Assembly (NCBI GenBank): GCA_018350325.1
Contig: JAEVLN010000027.1
Location: forward strand, 558,001 to 622,000
Source: Globodera rostochiensis
Lineage: Eukaryota; Nematoda; Chromadorea; Rhabditida; Heteroderidae
Reading direction: 5' to 3'
Length of the DNA: 64,000 nt
Position 1 is the stretch's first letter. Each line of letters opens with the position of its first letter. The position numbers and the translations under genes were made by a program. Under the pieces are notes generated by a model. That model was not told the DNA's origin. It saw only the letters and a program-made list of their open reading frames with translations, and did not search any database. This document shows, piece after piece, positions 23,771 to 35,165 of this stretch.

Positions 23771-24001
23771 TTAATACCTTTTCTTTTTATCTCGGAAAAC
23801 TTCTTCATAAAGACTAAACTTTTTTTTCTTCTCCAAATTTATCACACCGATTACGATCTTTCCGCCGCGTCCCTTTCGCATAAATTTTATGGATTTCTGT
23901 ACGTTCCCATCATTTTTTCTATTACAATTTGAAAGTCGTCGTTTATACAAATAAATGTTCGTTCCTTCAACTTTTGCATTTTGTTTCTTTAACCGGTGCA
24001 T
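23771..24001 (-). CDS. Possible small basic protein, 76 aa
   Basis: An ATG-initiated minus-strand frame starts at 24001 (M-H-R-L-K-K) and is rich in Lys/Arg, with the motif RKGRGGKIVIGVI near its middle. I do not recognise a family. It has no intron, no signal peptide and stands alone in repeat-rich DNA. It could be a real small nuclear or RNA-binding protein, an exon of something larger, or chance. Confidence 0.25.
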   Translation of the reverse strand: MHRLKKQNAKVEGTNIYLYKRRLSNCNRKNDGNVQKSIKFMRKGRGGKIVIGVINLEKKKKFSLYEEVFRDKKKRY

Positions 24002-25197
24002 TTTACATAAATTTATGCACGTAAAAAATATTTAAATTCAAAAAGTAACACCAAAAATTTATTGATTCTTGGACAAACCCAAATAAATATTACGGCATTT
24101 TTCTCCGAAAATTTCTTATAAGCAATTAAAACAAAAAAATGTTTTCTTAAAAATAGGGTTGCCTCCCCGACCCAAGATCCCCGACGATTCTGGATCAAAT
24201 CCCCGACCCGACGTTTCCCTCCCCAAACGTCGGGAAGCTTAAAAATCAAAAATTCTAAAAATGGAAATTTTCTTGGACTAAAAATGACGCCCCATCTTGG
24301 CGCCGTCAGTCAGCAAATCAATTAAAATCGATACTATACAAAATCTTTCAGTTTGTTGAACCTTGGTCAAGCGTAAGCTAAGCGATTCGTCTTTTTTCAA
24401 TGTTTACGTCTTGAAACATATGAAAATCGCAATTTTTCGTGCCAACTTAGCGTGCCGAAACATAAATTTGCAATTGATTAAATTGGATCGCTTAGCGTGC
24501 GAATTGATTTTATTTTGAAAAGAGTCCAAACTAAACTGGTCAAATATTTATTTGCAGGGCGGGGCAATGGGGGGGGGGGAATATTGGAGGCCCCCCCCCA
24601 TTTATATAAACGGAATTTTGACGGATGCATGTGGGCGAACAAAGAAAAAAAGCGGGGGGGGGGGGGGGGGGATGATGCAATCAATGCCCAAAAGCTTTGC
24701 CTTCCTCCCCCCCCCCCCAATCATTTTTCTGTCTTTAAAGTCCCAAACATAAAAATGAGGCAACAACTGCTTCATCATATGTATTTAGTCCCCGGCGGCA
24801 AAATCCAAAAATCATGAGTTTAGAAAAAGTCATCGATTTTTTAATATTAATTTTTTTATTTCCGCACGTTAAGAGAAGAAAGATCAATTCTCCGAATCCC
24901 CCGGTCTCTAATTCTTAACAGAATGCAAATTTCCTTCGCATTTTTTTTTTACTTCGATATTGATTTTTATTTAAATAATTCCCTTTTATTTTAATGCTTT
25001 GTGTGAATCACACTAATTTTATATGTAGAAAATGTCCAAAATTCACCTCCAAAATGCATAAATATATTCAGAATTGTTCGTCGTTGATTTTTTGTCATTA
25101 ATTTTGTACTAATTCGCTTAAAACCCAACCATTTACAGGAGACACAAAAAAATTGTTAACATTTTCCTTTTTTGAACACTTTGCGCACCCCCACAAA

Positions 25198-28100
25198 ATG
25201 TCCTCAATTCGGCTGGAGCCCGAAAATGACGAGACAAAGCGTGTCTATCAGCCCACGGTGGCCGAAAAGGAGGTCCGTGCGTTCGTTCGTTCGTTTGTCC
25301 TCATTAAAAAAAATTTTTTTTTCACATTAAAAATGCTTTCAAAAATTAATTCCGTGGCGACGAATGGTTTTGCATAATTCTTTTTTCAAAATTAGCAGAA
25401 GCTAATCGAGTAAAATAAAGACCACAAAAGTTGTGTCACCAGAAAAGCCCAAATATGCCATTTCTTTCTAATTTTCCCCCACTTTTTGGCCATAACCTTT
25501 TCACAACACTTTCATATGGCCGGTGAATTCGACAAAATTTGTTAAGTTTGACAAAAAGTTAGGTATAATAGGGCCCCGATTTTTAGGGTTTTATGTACCT
25601 ATTTTTTGCGGTTTAGGTGTTGTTGATAAGAGAAGCCTAAAAATAGCATTTTTTTTTCAAAAAATCTATGAATTAGAGCGGCCATATCAAAACATTTTCG
25701 AGGGTTTATAACCTATTTTAGATTTTAAAAATCGATTTAGGTGCACTCCCAAAGATTGAAAACTTTCAAAAAAAAATTTTTAAAATTTTGACATTTTTAG
25801 TCACTATTTTTAGCCTATTTTATGCCTTTTTTTACCACCTATTTAGGTACCTAAACGAGTTTTTTAGCACCTAAAAAACCGGGCCCTAATTATATAAACA
25901 ATTCGAACCGGTGGCCAAAAAACAAAACAAATTTCAGGACGCGGAAGACTCCGGCGACGAATTGGCGTTGAAGCCCAAAATTGGACTGTTTGGCGGTGTG
26001 ATGGTCATTGTCGGGTGCATCATTGGGTCAGCAAAAATTTTAAGAAAAAAATTATAATTCAAAAATTTTTTTCCCTTTTTTCAGCTCTGGCATTTTCATC
26101 TCACCAAAAGGCGTCCACGAAAGTGATTATTTAAAACAAAAATTAATTATTATTATCCGATTAATTTCCTAAGCAGTCCAAACCTACCCAAAAAATTAGT
26201 TTTGTTTTGATTTTAGGGAAGGGGTTAAACCGAATGCAATTTAAGGGCTTCGGTTACATCCCTAGTACGGAGTAGAGCCCGGACTTGCGGACCGATCGAG
26301 AATCTCGAAACCAACTTTCACCTATCGAGATTGGTTTCAGACACTGAAAATGCCTAAAAAACCGTAAATAAAATTTTGTTGACCGAAGATCTCAATCGGT
26401 CCGGGCTCTAGTGCGGGCCAGGGATGAAGGCCACCAATTGTCGGGAAACGGAAACTAACGCTTTTTTTTGTTAAAAAGAATTTTCGTTTTGCATTTTTTT
26501 TTTTGTTTAATTTTTGTTTGTTAGATATGCTCTCCGTCGGTTGGTCCCTGGTGATTTGGGTGATCTGTGGCCTGTTTTCCGGCATTGGAGCCTATGTACG
26601 TAACAATTATTTGTAAATTTCAAAAATTACAAAAAAAAATTGTTTTTTTCAGTGCTACGCCGAACTTGGAACGTAAAAATTTTGTTTTTTGTCTTAATAA
26701 CCTTCCAAAAGATTTTTTTTGCAGTTTTATCCGCGAGTCCGGTGGTGATTATGCATACGGTAAATAAAAATGTTTTTATTTTTTTGTTAAATTTTTTTTT
26801 GTTAGTGTTGGCTGCCTTTGGACCTCTCTGCGGATTTCTCAGAATGTGGATTGAATGTGTCATTGTCAGGTCGTAGTAATTATTTAATACTTTTATTATT
26901 CACTAATTTTTTTGTAATTAACACACTCCCTGTCAAGGAGACCGCGATTTTTTTTCTTTCTTTTTTCTTTCTTTTTTGTTTTTATTTTTTTTTCTTAGCT
27001 TTTTCCAAAAATCTTTTAAATATATTTTTGTTATAAAAGAATTTAGGCCTTGCACGATCACTGCAGTTGCAATTACCTTCGCAACATACATTCTGCAGCC
27101 ATTTTACCCGGTTTGCTCGTTGCCGTTGTACGCACCGCAATTTTTGGCTGGCGCAGTGATCAGTAAAATATTACAATAAATTAATTAATAAAAATATATT
27201 TTATATAAAGTGTTTGTTTAATTACATAATTAAACAAAAAATATTTACCCAATTAATTTTCAGTTTTGCTTTGTCTTTGCAATTGCAAAAGTGTGGAGTT
27301 TGTCTCATGGATCCAAAATGTGTTCACCGTGGCCAAATTGGGCGCTCTGGGCCTGATCGTCGCCACCGGAATCTATTTGCTTTACATCGGAGACCGTAAA
27401 AATATTAATGAATTAATTAGTAAAACCAAAAAACTGAGCCCGCCCGTTCCCGTCCTTTGTTTTCTCGAATCGTTTAAATTTTAACGGGAATTCATTGGCA
27501 TTCTTGGTGCCCCGGGGGTTTATTGGCATTCTTGGTGCCCCAGGGAATTCATTGGCATTCTTGGTGCCCCAAGGAATTCATTGGCATTCTTGGTGCCCCA
27601 GGGAATTCATTGGCATTCTTGGTGCCCCAGGGAATTTATTGGCATTCTTGGTGCCCCAAGGAATTCATTGGCATTCTTGGTGCCCCAGGGAATTCATTGG
27701 CATTCTTGGTGCCCCAAGGAATTCATTGGCATTCTTGGTGCCCCAAGGAATTCATTGGCATTCTTGGTGCCCCAGGGAATTCATTGGCATTCTTGGTGCC
27801 CCAAGGAATTCATTGGCATTCTTGGTGCCCCAGGGAATTCATTGGCATTCTTGGTGCCCCAAGGAATTCATTGGCATTCTTGGTGCCCCAGGGAATTCAT
27901 TGGCATTCTTGGTGCCCCCGGGAATTCATTGGCATTCTTGGTGCCCCCGGGAATTTATTGGCATTCTTGGTGCCTCCGGGAATTCATTGGCATTCTTGGT
28001 GCCCCCGGGGGTTCATTGGCATTTCAGTGCCCGCGCCGTAAAGCTTGCAAAATTTAAAATTTTCCCACTCTTTAAGCGTTCCGTGACTCTTTTGTGGATG

Positions 28101-30709
28101 CGTTCACTATCCCAGAGGGAGTTGGCACGGGCCAAATTGCCATCGCATTTTACTCCGGCCTCTGGGCGTACAACGGATGGAACTACCTCAACTTCATCAC
28201 GGAGGTGGCGTGAAAAAAATGATTTATTTTGAATTGATTTTCCAAACAATTAAAAATCTTTTTTTTTAAATTATTAAGAAGAATTCTAATTAAAAGATTA
28301 ATAGACAGAAAAAGCCAGGACCGGGTAATTCGGGTTGTTCTACTAAAATCACCCGGACTGCCGCCGGGCTCGAAAAATCCAAGCCCGGGCCCGATCGTTG
28401 GCTGATCTCTAAAAATTAAGATTAAATATTATAAAATTATTTATTAATTTTTGTTCAGGAAATGATCGACCCGGTGCGCGACTTGCCCCGTGCCATCTGC
28501 ATTTCGTGCACGCTGTGCACCGTCTTTTACGTGATGGCAAACGTGGCATTCTACGCTGGCACGTCACCAGATGAACTGCTCGAGTCGAAGGCCATCGCTG
28601 TGACGGTGCGTCGTCGTTTTTATTTTAATGATTTTTTGTGGGTAAATTTAAAGTGCCCCGTTACCGCTTTTACAGTTTGCCAACAAATTTTATGGCCCCC
28701 TCGCGTTCATAATGCCACTTTTGGTGGCCGGCTCCTGTTTTGGCACGGTGAACGGTGTGATGCTTACCTCGTCACGGTGGGGGTTTTATTAGAAAAAAAA
28801 CCCGCATTGCTTAAGAGTTTTTACTAAAAACATTTGTTTTTTTCTTTAAATTTTTAGGCTAAGGATGTTGTTGTTAATTCTAGGGGGAATTTTTTTGAAT
28901 TTTTGAAATCTAAATTTTGAAAGCCCCCCCCCCTCCCCCTCAGGCTGTTTTTCGTAGCTGGCCGCAACGAGCACATGCCGACCATTTTGGCATACATCAA
29001 CCCGTACTGGAAAACGCCGATTCCGTCAGTGCTGTTCACGGTGGGAATTTGTGTGATTGGAATATTTAAATTCCAAATATGGATTAAAAAAATGTAAAAA
29101 AATCAATTGGGGGATCATGCCTCACCGGTTAAGGTGGTCCAGGTATTTGATATAACAAAATTTGCATTTTCTAAGTTGGGTTTATATTTTAATAGGTAAA
29201 TTAAGTTCAGGAATTATTTTATATGATTTAAAATAATTTATATATTTAATTTAATTGTTTTTAACAGGCATTTCTTTCATTTTGCTATCTGTTGCTTTCG
29301 GACAACATTTACACACTGATTAACTATGTGGTTGGTGTAATTCTTTATAACCAACATATTTAAAAAAATAATATATAATTTTTATTTGTTTTTTTATTAA
29401 TTTTCAGCAAATTGTCAATTGGTTGGCCATCGGTGTGGCAACTGCTGGTCTGATGTGGATGAGGTGCGTGTTGGCTTTTTGTTACTTCTTATTTTATTTT
29501 TAGCTTAAATAAATTTGTTAAGAATTTTTAACAAATAAAAAAAATTAAAAATTTATAATTCCAGAATTTCAAAGCCCCCACGGGACTACCCGCGCCCGTT
29601 GCAGGTCAACATGGTGTTCCCGGTTGTCTTTCTGATTGGGTGCATTTTCCTCGTCGTGTTCCCAATGTAAGTAAAATTATATTGGATGAATTATAATTTT
29701 TTAAAATGTTTTTGGTTGGTTTATCCATTTTTTTGGTTCTAGTTTTATCATTCAAAACAGTTGCAGGAAGTGTACCTCACCAGAGAAATTTTGCAAAATT
29801 TCTAATCACGGAAACATTTATTTTTAAACGTCTAATTTGGGTCAAAAAATAGGCCGATATTATTAGGGCTCGAATTATATGGACTAAAAATGGCCATATA
29901 CCTTTTTAACATTTTGCCAAATATGCTTCAAATCCTCAAAATATGCAAAAAGTTTGTCTTTTTTAAAGAATTTTTAGTCAAAAAAGTGCCAAAATATGCT
30001 TTTTCGGAATAGTCAAATATATAAATCTGCTCCCTAGCAGAGTGAAACATTCCAATTGTCAAAAATACGGCGCAGGGGTCCAAAAATATGGCAAAAAAGA
30101 AAAATTTTGACTCAATTTGTTAAGAGATTTGAAACCAAAATTTTAAAAATATGGCAATTTTTTGAAGCTTTTTAGAAATGGGAAGGTCGACGGTGCCGAT
30201 CATATAACAATTTTTTTTAAGAAATTTGAACAAAATGTTAAAAGTTGGGAAACGGCTTTTGATGAACCGATTGAAATGGTTCCCACCGTATGGTTTTGCA
30301 AATTTTTAAACGTAAATCCGATTGTTTGTAAGTCACACATGCAATTTGAGTTGAGGTTCGTATAAATTACAAAGAGTAATTTTAAAATTTAAAACAAAAT
30401 AAATTTTTAGGTATCAGGCTCCGCTGGACACCGCGATCGGCATCGGCATTATGTTGACCGGGCTGCCCGTCTACTTTTTGTTCATTGAATGGCGTGACAA
30501 AATTCCGCACCTCGACTCCATGATGGGTCAGTGAGAGTAATGTGCTTTAAAAAACAGGAAATTAATGAAAACGACATATTTAACGTTTTTTTTTTTGTTT
30601 TTTTTAAATGATTAAGTGTAGCTCAAATATTTGCATGTTTTCAGATCAGTTTACGCTGTTCATGCAGAAATTGCTGCTGGTCGTGCCCGTGGAGAAAAAG
30701 GAGAGCTGA
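25198..30709 (+). CDS. SLC7 family amino-acid transporter (heteromeric transporter light chain, LAT/b(0,+)AT type)
   Basis: Exons: 25198-25272, 25938-26026, 26085-26122, 26525-26595, 26653-26672, 26725-26759, 26806-26869, 27047-27162, 27264-27395, 28077-28204, 28459-28605, 28676-28776, 28944-29040, 29268-29330, 29408-29463, 29565-29666, 30411-30526 and 30645-30709 (TGA). They total 1515 nt, 504 aa, and all 17 junctions keep phase. Recognition comes from the first helix, [13 protein letters not shown], the APC-family sodium-independent transporter signature; then [29 protein letters not shown] and a helix-8 region [12 protein letters not shown]. About 12 transmembrane helices are expected, as in the family. 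Family members exchange large neutral or cationic amino acids at the plasma membrane, usually paired with a 4F2hc/rBAT-type heavy chain. Substrate cannot be read here. A TTTACAG at 25133-25139 just upstream could be a trans-splice acceptor. AATAAA lies at 31011. Confidence 0.93.
25571..25886. mobile_element. TA-flanked inverted-repeat element in transporter intron 1
   Basis: Ends GGGCCCCGATTTTTAGG (25571) and CCTAAAAAACCGGGCCC (to 25886) are inverted and flanked by TA. The interior carries acctattttt-type repeats resembling those of the 15574-16188 element. Confidence 0.6.
26272..26411. mobile_element. hAT-like MITE (TAGAG family) in transporter intron 3
   Basis: Begins TAGAGCCCGGACTTGCGGAC and ends with the complement GGTCCGGGCTCTA. 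The flanks gtacggag and gtgcgggc are a degraded 8-bp duplication. It belongs to the same family as the copy at 911-1027. Confidence 0.6.
27487..28022. repeat. 29-bp minisatellite in transporter intron 9
   Basis: About 18 copies of ggaattcattggcattcttggtgcccca. Each copy carries one EcoRI-like GAATTC except in variants (gggtttat, ggaatttat). The unit is not a multiple of three, so all three forward frames show the same peptide cycle in rotation. It lies between the exon ending 27395 and the exon starting 28077 and is not coding. Confidence 0.92.
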
Positions 30710-32708
30710 GCAGCGCCGGAAGGGGTGGCGGGCGATGCTTGGCAAAAAATTCAAATATTTCTCAATTTTTATTTGTTTTGTTCCCTTTTTTAATTGTTCA
30801 AGCAACTTTTTTCGATATGATCACACACAACAACTTTTCGCGAAACTTCGATTTGCCCGCATTTTTATTTAATTATTATTTTGTCTTTGTTTTTGGCTCA
30901 TATCACAATTGTTTTTGTTGTTAAAAATTGTTCAACTCCCCTCCTCTTTTTGATCGTGCGGTTTTTCTATAAATTTATGATCACATCAACAGTTCCAATC
31001 AATTTTATTCAATAAATTTTTGAATAAAATATTTTTGTCTGTGTGTCATTAGAATCGAGTCCCGGAAAATTGATCACCAGGATATTTCAAGTTTTTCGTT
31101 CTAACTTTTTTTCAAACAACTCAAAAGCTTAGCTTTCTTTTGCTGCTTTTTGGCATATCTTTTTTTAGCTCTGTTCCGTTAGGACCAATAATTGCCATTT
31201 GACAGCATTTAGTCTAAGAAGCTTTTTGCAAAAGAAAGCTAAGCTTTTGAGTTGTTTGAACAAAGTTAAAACGAAAAACTCGAAATATCCTGGTGACAAA
31301 TTTTCCGGCGACCGATTTTCCGTTCACCTTAGAATCAATCCAGTGATCTAATCTAATCCAGGGACCCAATCCAACCAATCTCGTGTGACCTTTTGTACCA
31401 GAGATCGGAATTAGGGTTGTACAGTACCGGTTAAAAACCGCCGGTACCCCTGGTTTTCAGTTAACCGGGTTGTCAGAGACCCGGTTTTCGTAACCGGTTT
31501 AGAACTTATAACCGGTTAACCGACCGGTTTTCGGTTTTTTCTTAGAAACCGCAAAGAAATGTCGTATTCTGAGTTGTTGGACAAAGTGAAAAGTACAACA
31601 AATGAAGTTTTGGCATTAAACCTCGTTTTTTAGTCTCTAAGTGCCATCGGCTAAATCGCAATTTCCTTGTTAGCTGTTTAATGTTTCACCAGGAGCAGAC
31701 TACTGCTGAATAAAATATGTCGCTTAAACAGTTTTTAACACATTTCTGGGACTCAAAGGTATATCCTGGGCTGGGACTCAGTCGGCGGTACTAAACTAGC
31801 AAGTTTGTTGGATTTATTTTTCTCACGAAACACTTCCAATCAGTTTCGAAACCTCAGCGCCGTTTGCGGCATTTTATTCTCGAATCACGGAAAAATCGCC
31901 GGTATTGAGCAGAGCTATACAATATAATAGCTAAACCGTTACTGAGTCTGAATACACCGGAAGTGAATTTTACATGAAACCCCAAAAAAAGTTAATTGAC
32001 AAATCCGAAAAAAACAAAATAAATTGTTAAGCGACAAAGAAAAATAAATAAATGATAAACGACCGAAAAAACCCTCAACAGCAAAAGCATAAATCCTCCC
32101 TTTTTCAGTCTCTAAACAAAGCATGTAAAGAAAACGCGTGGAAACAAATTGTCGGGAGAATCGCCCACCAACAAACCGTAATGATCTGAAAAAATAAATT
32201 AGCAACGCAAAAAACACCTAACAAATTTAGTTTTTTCTTAGTAAAGAAATTGACTTTTAGGTAATTTTATTCGGCTGTAAAATAGGTAGCTGACCGGACC
32301 CAAAAAGAAAGTCCCTGATATCAATTGATCTCTGTCTTGACGAGCTAAGCACGAATGTCTCAAGGAAATGTGTTTAAACCGGTTATTGAAACGGTTCAAA
32401 GTTTGCAAAACCATAGGGGGGACTCTTTTGGTAAAATTTCTGGCTAAAAATTGTCTGAAAATATGTTATTTGATACACTAATTACGAATTCGTCAATAGA
32501 AAATAAAAATTGAGAATTAAATCGGTCGGAACAAGTAGCAGAAAAGCCATTTCCGCACCTTGAGACCAGGCACGTAGCCAGGATTTTTTTTTGGGGGGGG
32601 GGGCAAAAAGTCGATTCTTTGGGATGCGTTTTCCGCCGTTTTTATTGCATTTTTGTTAATCAATTTTTCTCGAATTCTGGGGGCGCATTTTCCTTTACTC
32701 CATTTTTT
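30710..32708. other. 3' flank of the transporter and intergenic DNA with foldback element and degenerate repeats
   Basis: It contains a poly(A) signal AATAAA at 31011, a foldback element at 31044-31342, and accggttaaccggt-rich repeat DNA at 31410-31560. A G run lies at 32590-32602. No gene was recognised. Confidence 0.55.
31044..31342. mobile_element. Foldback MITE with long inverted arms
   Basis: Left arm cattagaatcgagtcccgg...caactcaaaagcttagctttcttttgc and right arm gcaaaagaaagctaagcttttgagttg...ttagaatc are complementary over about 100 bp with few mismatches. A spacer of about 90 bp separates them. There is no coding capacity. Confidence 0.7.
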
Positions 32709-32953
32709 GCTTACGGAGGGGCCGTGTGCTTGCGGCTGAGAATCGTTTATTGCTTTTTATAAAAATGTGTCAAAAAGCATTCAGTGAATTAATTTTTAAT
32801 TTTCAATAAAAAGAACTAAAATCTAAGAAAAGGGCTGACAATAAAACAGACATTATAATGTGCTAAAAATATTTTAAATCTTTATAAATTTATTCATTTT
32901 TTATAAAATCCGTTAAAATTCCCATTTAACTTAATTTAGACTTTCTGCTTAAG

Positions 32954-34020
32954 ATGCTTATAAAAATTGGGCTCTTCCTTTTTGTCTTCATCAAATTGTT
33001 GTTTTTTGGCATCATCGATGAAGTAAAGTGTCTGAATAATTTAAATAAATAATTACCAGAGTAATTAATGCACAGGTGTCTTCCTGTGCGGTGGAGATGC
33101 ACGATTTTGGGTGTTGCTCAGAAGGATACTTTCTCTGGCGGTGCGCCATGAGAATTTTTTTTCAAAATTTTAACAATTTTGTTAAGAAAATTGCTCCAAA
33201 ATTAACAAAGTTTGGCCAATATTCCCTAAATTTGGGTGTTTTGAGTAGAAATTTCTATAAAAATCAGGAAAAACCTGACAAATCAAGTTAGTTGGTGTTT
33301 AGTTGTCCTGGAGCCTACAAGCCGGACTGCAACATGTTCGGTCACAATTGTGTGGGCTGCAGGTACGTCTTCGAGCCGTACGAATGCACGCGTCACCGAG
33401 TCGCGTGCAGCTGTTACTATTGCTGCGAGCCGCAATACGCCGAAAGTTGTCCGGACGGATGTGCTGAATGCATTAAGGACGGGGAGGGCGGTTGTCCACA
33501 GAACTCGGGCAAGTTCTTCAAGTCCCTTGGGTATAAACTGAACAACATAAATACCAAACATCAAGCATTGACTTGTTTTTTAAAAAGCAATTCTTCTTCA
33601 TCAATGCTGGCATCGGTAGCAAAAGCGCGGGAACACTTTGACATGGTAATTTATAAAATGGTTTTAAGTAGAGATCGGACCGATCGGGATTTTTGATCTA
33701 AATCTCGAGAGATTCTCGAACGAAATCTCGATCCGTCCTCAAGTCTCCAAACTCTAGCTTTATGTATTTAATGGAATGATCAAATTTCTTTTTAGATTGA
33801 TGTTGACAAAAATGGGAGCATTTCGTTGAGTGAGGCCATTGAACATTTGGGGCCAAAACTCAACAATGGAACTGCGGTGGCAGGAAATGTTGCGGCCAAA
33901 AACGTGTCCTGGTTTGCCGAGCTCGACCGCAATGGCAACAATCAAATTGAACCCGGCGAATTTGATCGATCACTGATCGGAGTAGTCAACAACAACAACA
34001 ACAACCAGACGATCGGATGA
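32954..34020 (+). CDS. Secreted cysteine-rich protein with two EF-hands, copy 1
   Basis: Exons 32954-33022, 33076-33140, 33303-33645 and 33796-34020 (TGA) give 233 aa, with all phases consistent. Residues 1-22 are a signal peptide (M-L-I-K-I-G-L-F-L-F-V...). The next ~100 residues hold about 16 Cys, including GCC, YYCC and SCPDGCAEC, so several disulfides are likely. The C-terminal third has a canonical EF-hand loop DVDKNGSISLSE and a second loop DRNGNNQIEPGE, in which Asn replaces the usual Gly at position 6. The tail is (N)6-QTIG. I know no named family with this order: signal, Cys-rich, EF-hand pair. Predicted location is extracellular; the role is unknown. AATAAA lies at 34071, about 50 bp past the stop. 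A hAT-like MITE sits in intron 3. Confidence 0.75.
33667..33760. mobile_element. TAGAG-family MITE in EF-hand gene intron 3 (copy 1)
   Basis: Begins TAGAGATCGGACCGATCGGG and ends CCAAACTCTA. The flanks GTTTTAAG and GCTTTATG match at 6 of 8 bases. The same insertion is present in copy 2 at 44689-44782, so it predates the duplication. Confidence 0.6.
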
Positions 34021-35165
34021 AAGAAGCAAGTGAAGTCCAAATTCACAATGGACGACGATAACATTCCGAGAATAAAGCATTGCCAGTGAAGAGAGTGGTG
34101 GGAATGCCAGAGAATTTGTTGGCATTGGCATTCAGTGAGGGCAGACATTTTTTAGGGTTTTACCTATTTTTTGCAGCTTTGTTTGGCGAGTTATGCATGA
34201 ATAAGATGTTTTTAATCGGAAATTTCGTCGTTTTAACAAGGTTTTGCCACCATTTGCGCTTTCGGTCCAAATGTCAAATAGTACAAAAACTGTCCGAATG
34301 TCAAACAGAACAAATATTTTCTGAATGTCGAATAGAACAAAAAAAGCTTGAGTTCGACGTAAAAGCTTCGAAGTATTTCAATCAAATCTCACTTTCTAGT
34401 TTGCCGCATCAAAACGGCACGGCGCCAAACTGTTGTTATTAACTCCAGTGCCCAGGAAGACGGGACTTGAATAAATTTTATTAATTCTGGGCCTTTCGTA
34501 ATTTAAAAAATCCCAAAAGTTGCACGTCACCTCACTCGCTTAAAGCAGCCCCTGTGATATTTAAAGTTCAATTCAGATTTATCGACCAATATCTCTGCTT
34601 CTTTGGCCATTTACTCGGCCTTGGCGAATGCTTCCATACAATACATTAGCCCTAATGCTTCAATCCCCCCCCCCCCAAAATTGGCATAAACAGGGGGCCC
34701 CAAATGCCGCGAGCCATTTCTGCCATAATCTTTGTCGAAGTAAGGCAATGTGTACGTCAAAAATGCCATCAATTCCTTTCTATCTTTTGCTGGAGAATCA
34801 ATTTCACTATTTCTATAGGGCCAAAATTATGACCTTTGCCAATGCCAACAAATTCTCTCGCATTCCCACCACTCTCTTCGCTGGCAATGCTATTTTGAAA
34901 AAGTCACTTCTAAGCCAGCGATTGAAAACCGCATAAAAGCGTTGGAAAATACATATCATTCAAGAAATATTTTATTTTATTGCCTCAAAATGCGATCCTT
35001 TCTCTTCTCGGGCGCAGTTTGCTTGCTTGTGTCCTCTATACCGGGTGTCGGACAAAAACCAAAACCGAAAACCGGGACATAATAAAAATGTAGAGTAATA
35101 ATAATAATAAATATAATCATGCATAAATTTAAAACTTTTTAGTGAATTTGGCTTCTTAACATAAA
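34021..35165. other. Intergenic DNA with inverted gene-fragment duplicates
   Basis: Contains the EF-hand gene 3' flank, short inverted arms (34078-34135 against 34838-34893, about 55 bp), repeat sequence shared with 35400-35460, and duplicate A of an unknown coding fragment at 34501-34827. Confidence 0.5.
34501..34827 (-). pseudogene. Unidentified coding fragment, inverted duplicate A
   Basis: The reverse complement matches 36813-37158 closely. The deduced peptide contains ELMAFLTYTLPYFDKDY and MAKEAEILVDKSELNFKYH in one frame, but an in-frame TAA separates the two parts in this copy. The conserved protein-like blocks suggest a decayed gene. I do not recognise the family. Confidence 0.4.

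Larger units (their letters stand above)
15436..25197. other. Gene-poor interval rich in transposon remnants
   Basis: No multi-exon gene could be assembled here. The interval holds the TA-flanked element at 15574-16188, cgagactcgag-type repeats at 16195-16300 and 18440-18480, and GC-rich stretches with CCCCTCGGGG palindromes at 19780-19800, 20445-20455 and 20575-20590. It also has a foldback element at 21830-22200, a CT-rich tract at 22440-22800, the tandem array at 23540-23735, a possible small minus-strand reading frame at 23771-24001, and poly-G/poly-C runs at 24570-24720. Open frames here are mostly initiated at TTG, lack splice logic and overlap repeats. Confidence 0.6.
32709..34041 (+). 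repeat. Segmental duplication, copy 1
   Basis: This block matches 43534-45057 in the same orientation, including 5' flank, four exons and introns. The body from 33303 to 34020 is almost identical. Differences are single bases, two Asn codons near the C-terminus and intron 2. Confidence 0.9.

Noticed and set aside
23532..23771. KMPTRPKMVKMPTRPKM repeat peptide on the minus strand
   Set aside because: Translation of a non-coding tandem repeat.
27495..28232. 245-residue frame of [15 protein letters not shown] repeats
   Set aside because: A 29-bp minisatellite gives the same peptide cycle in all frames and lies in an intron of the transporter.
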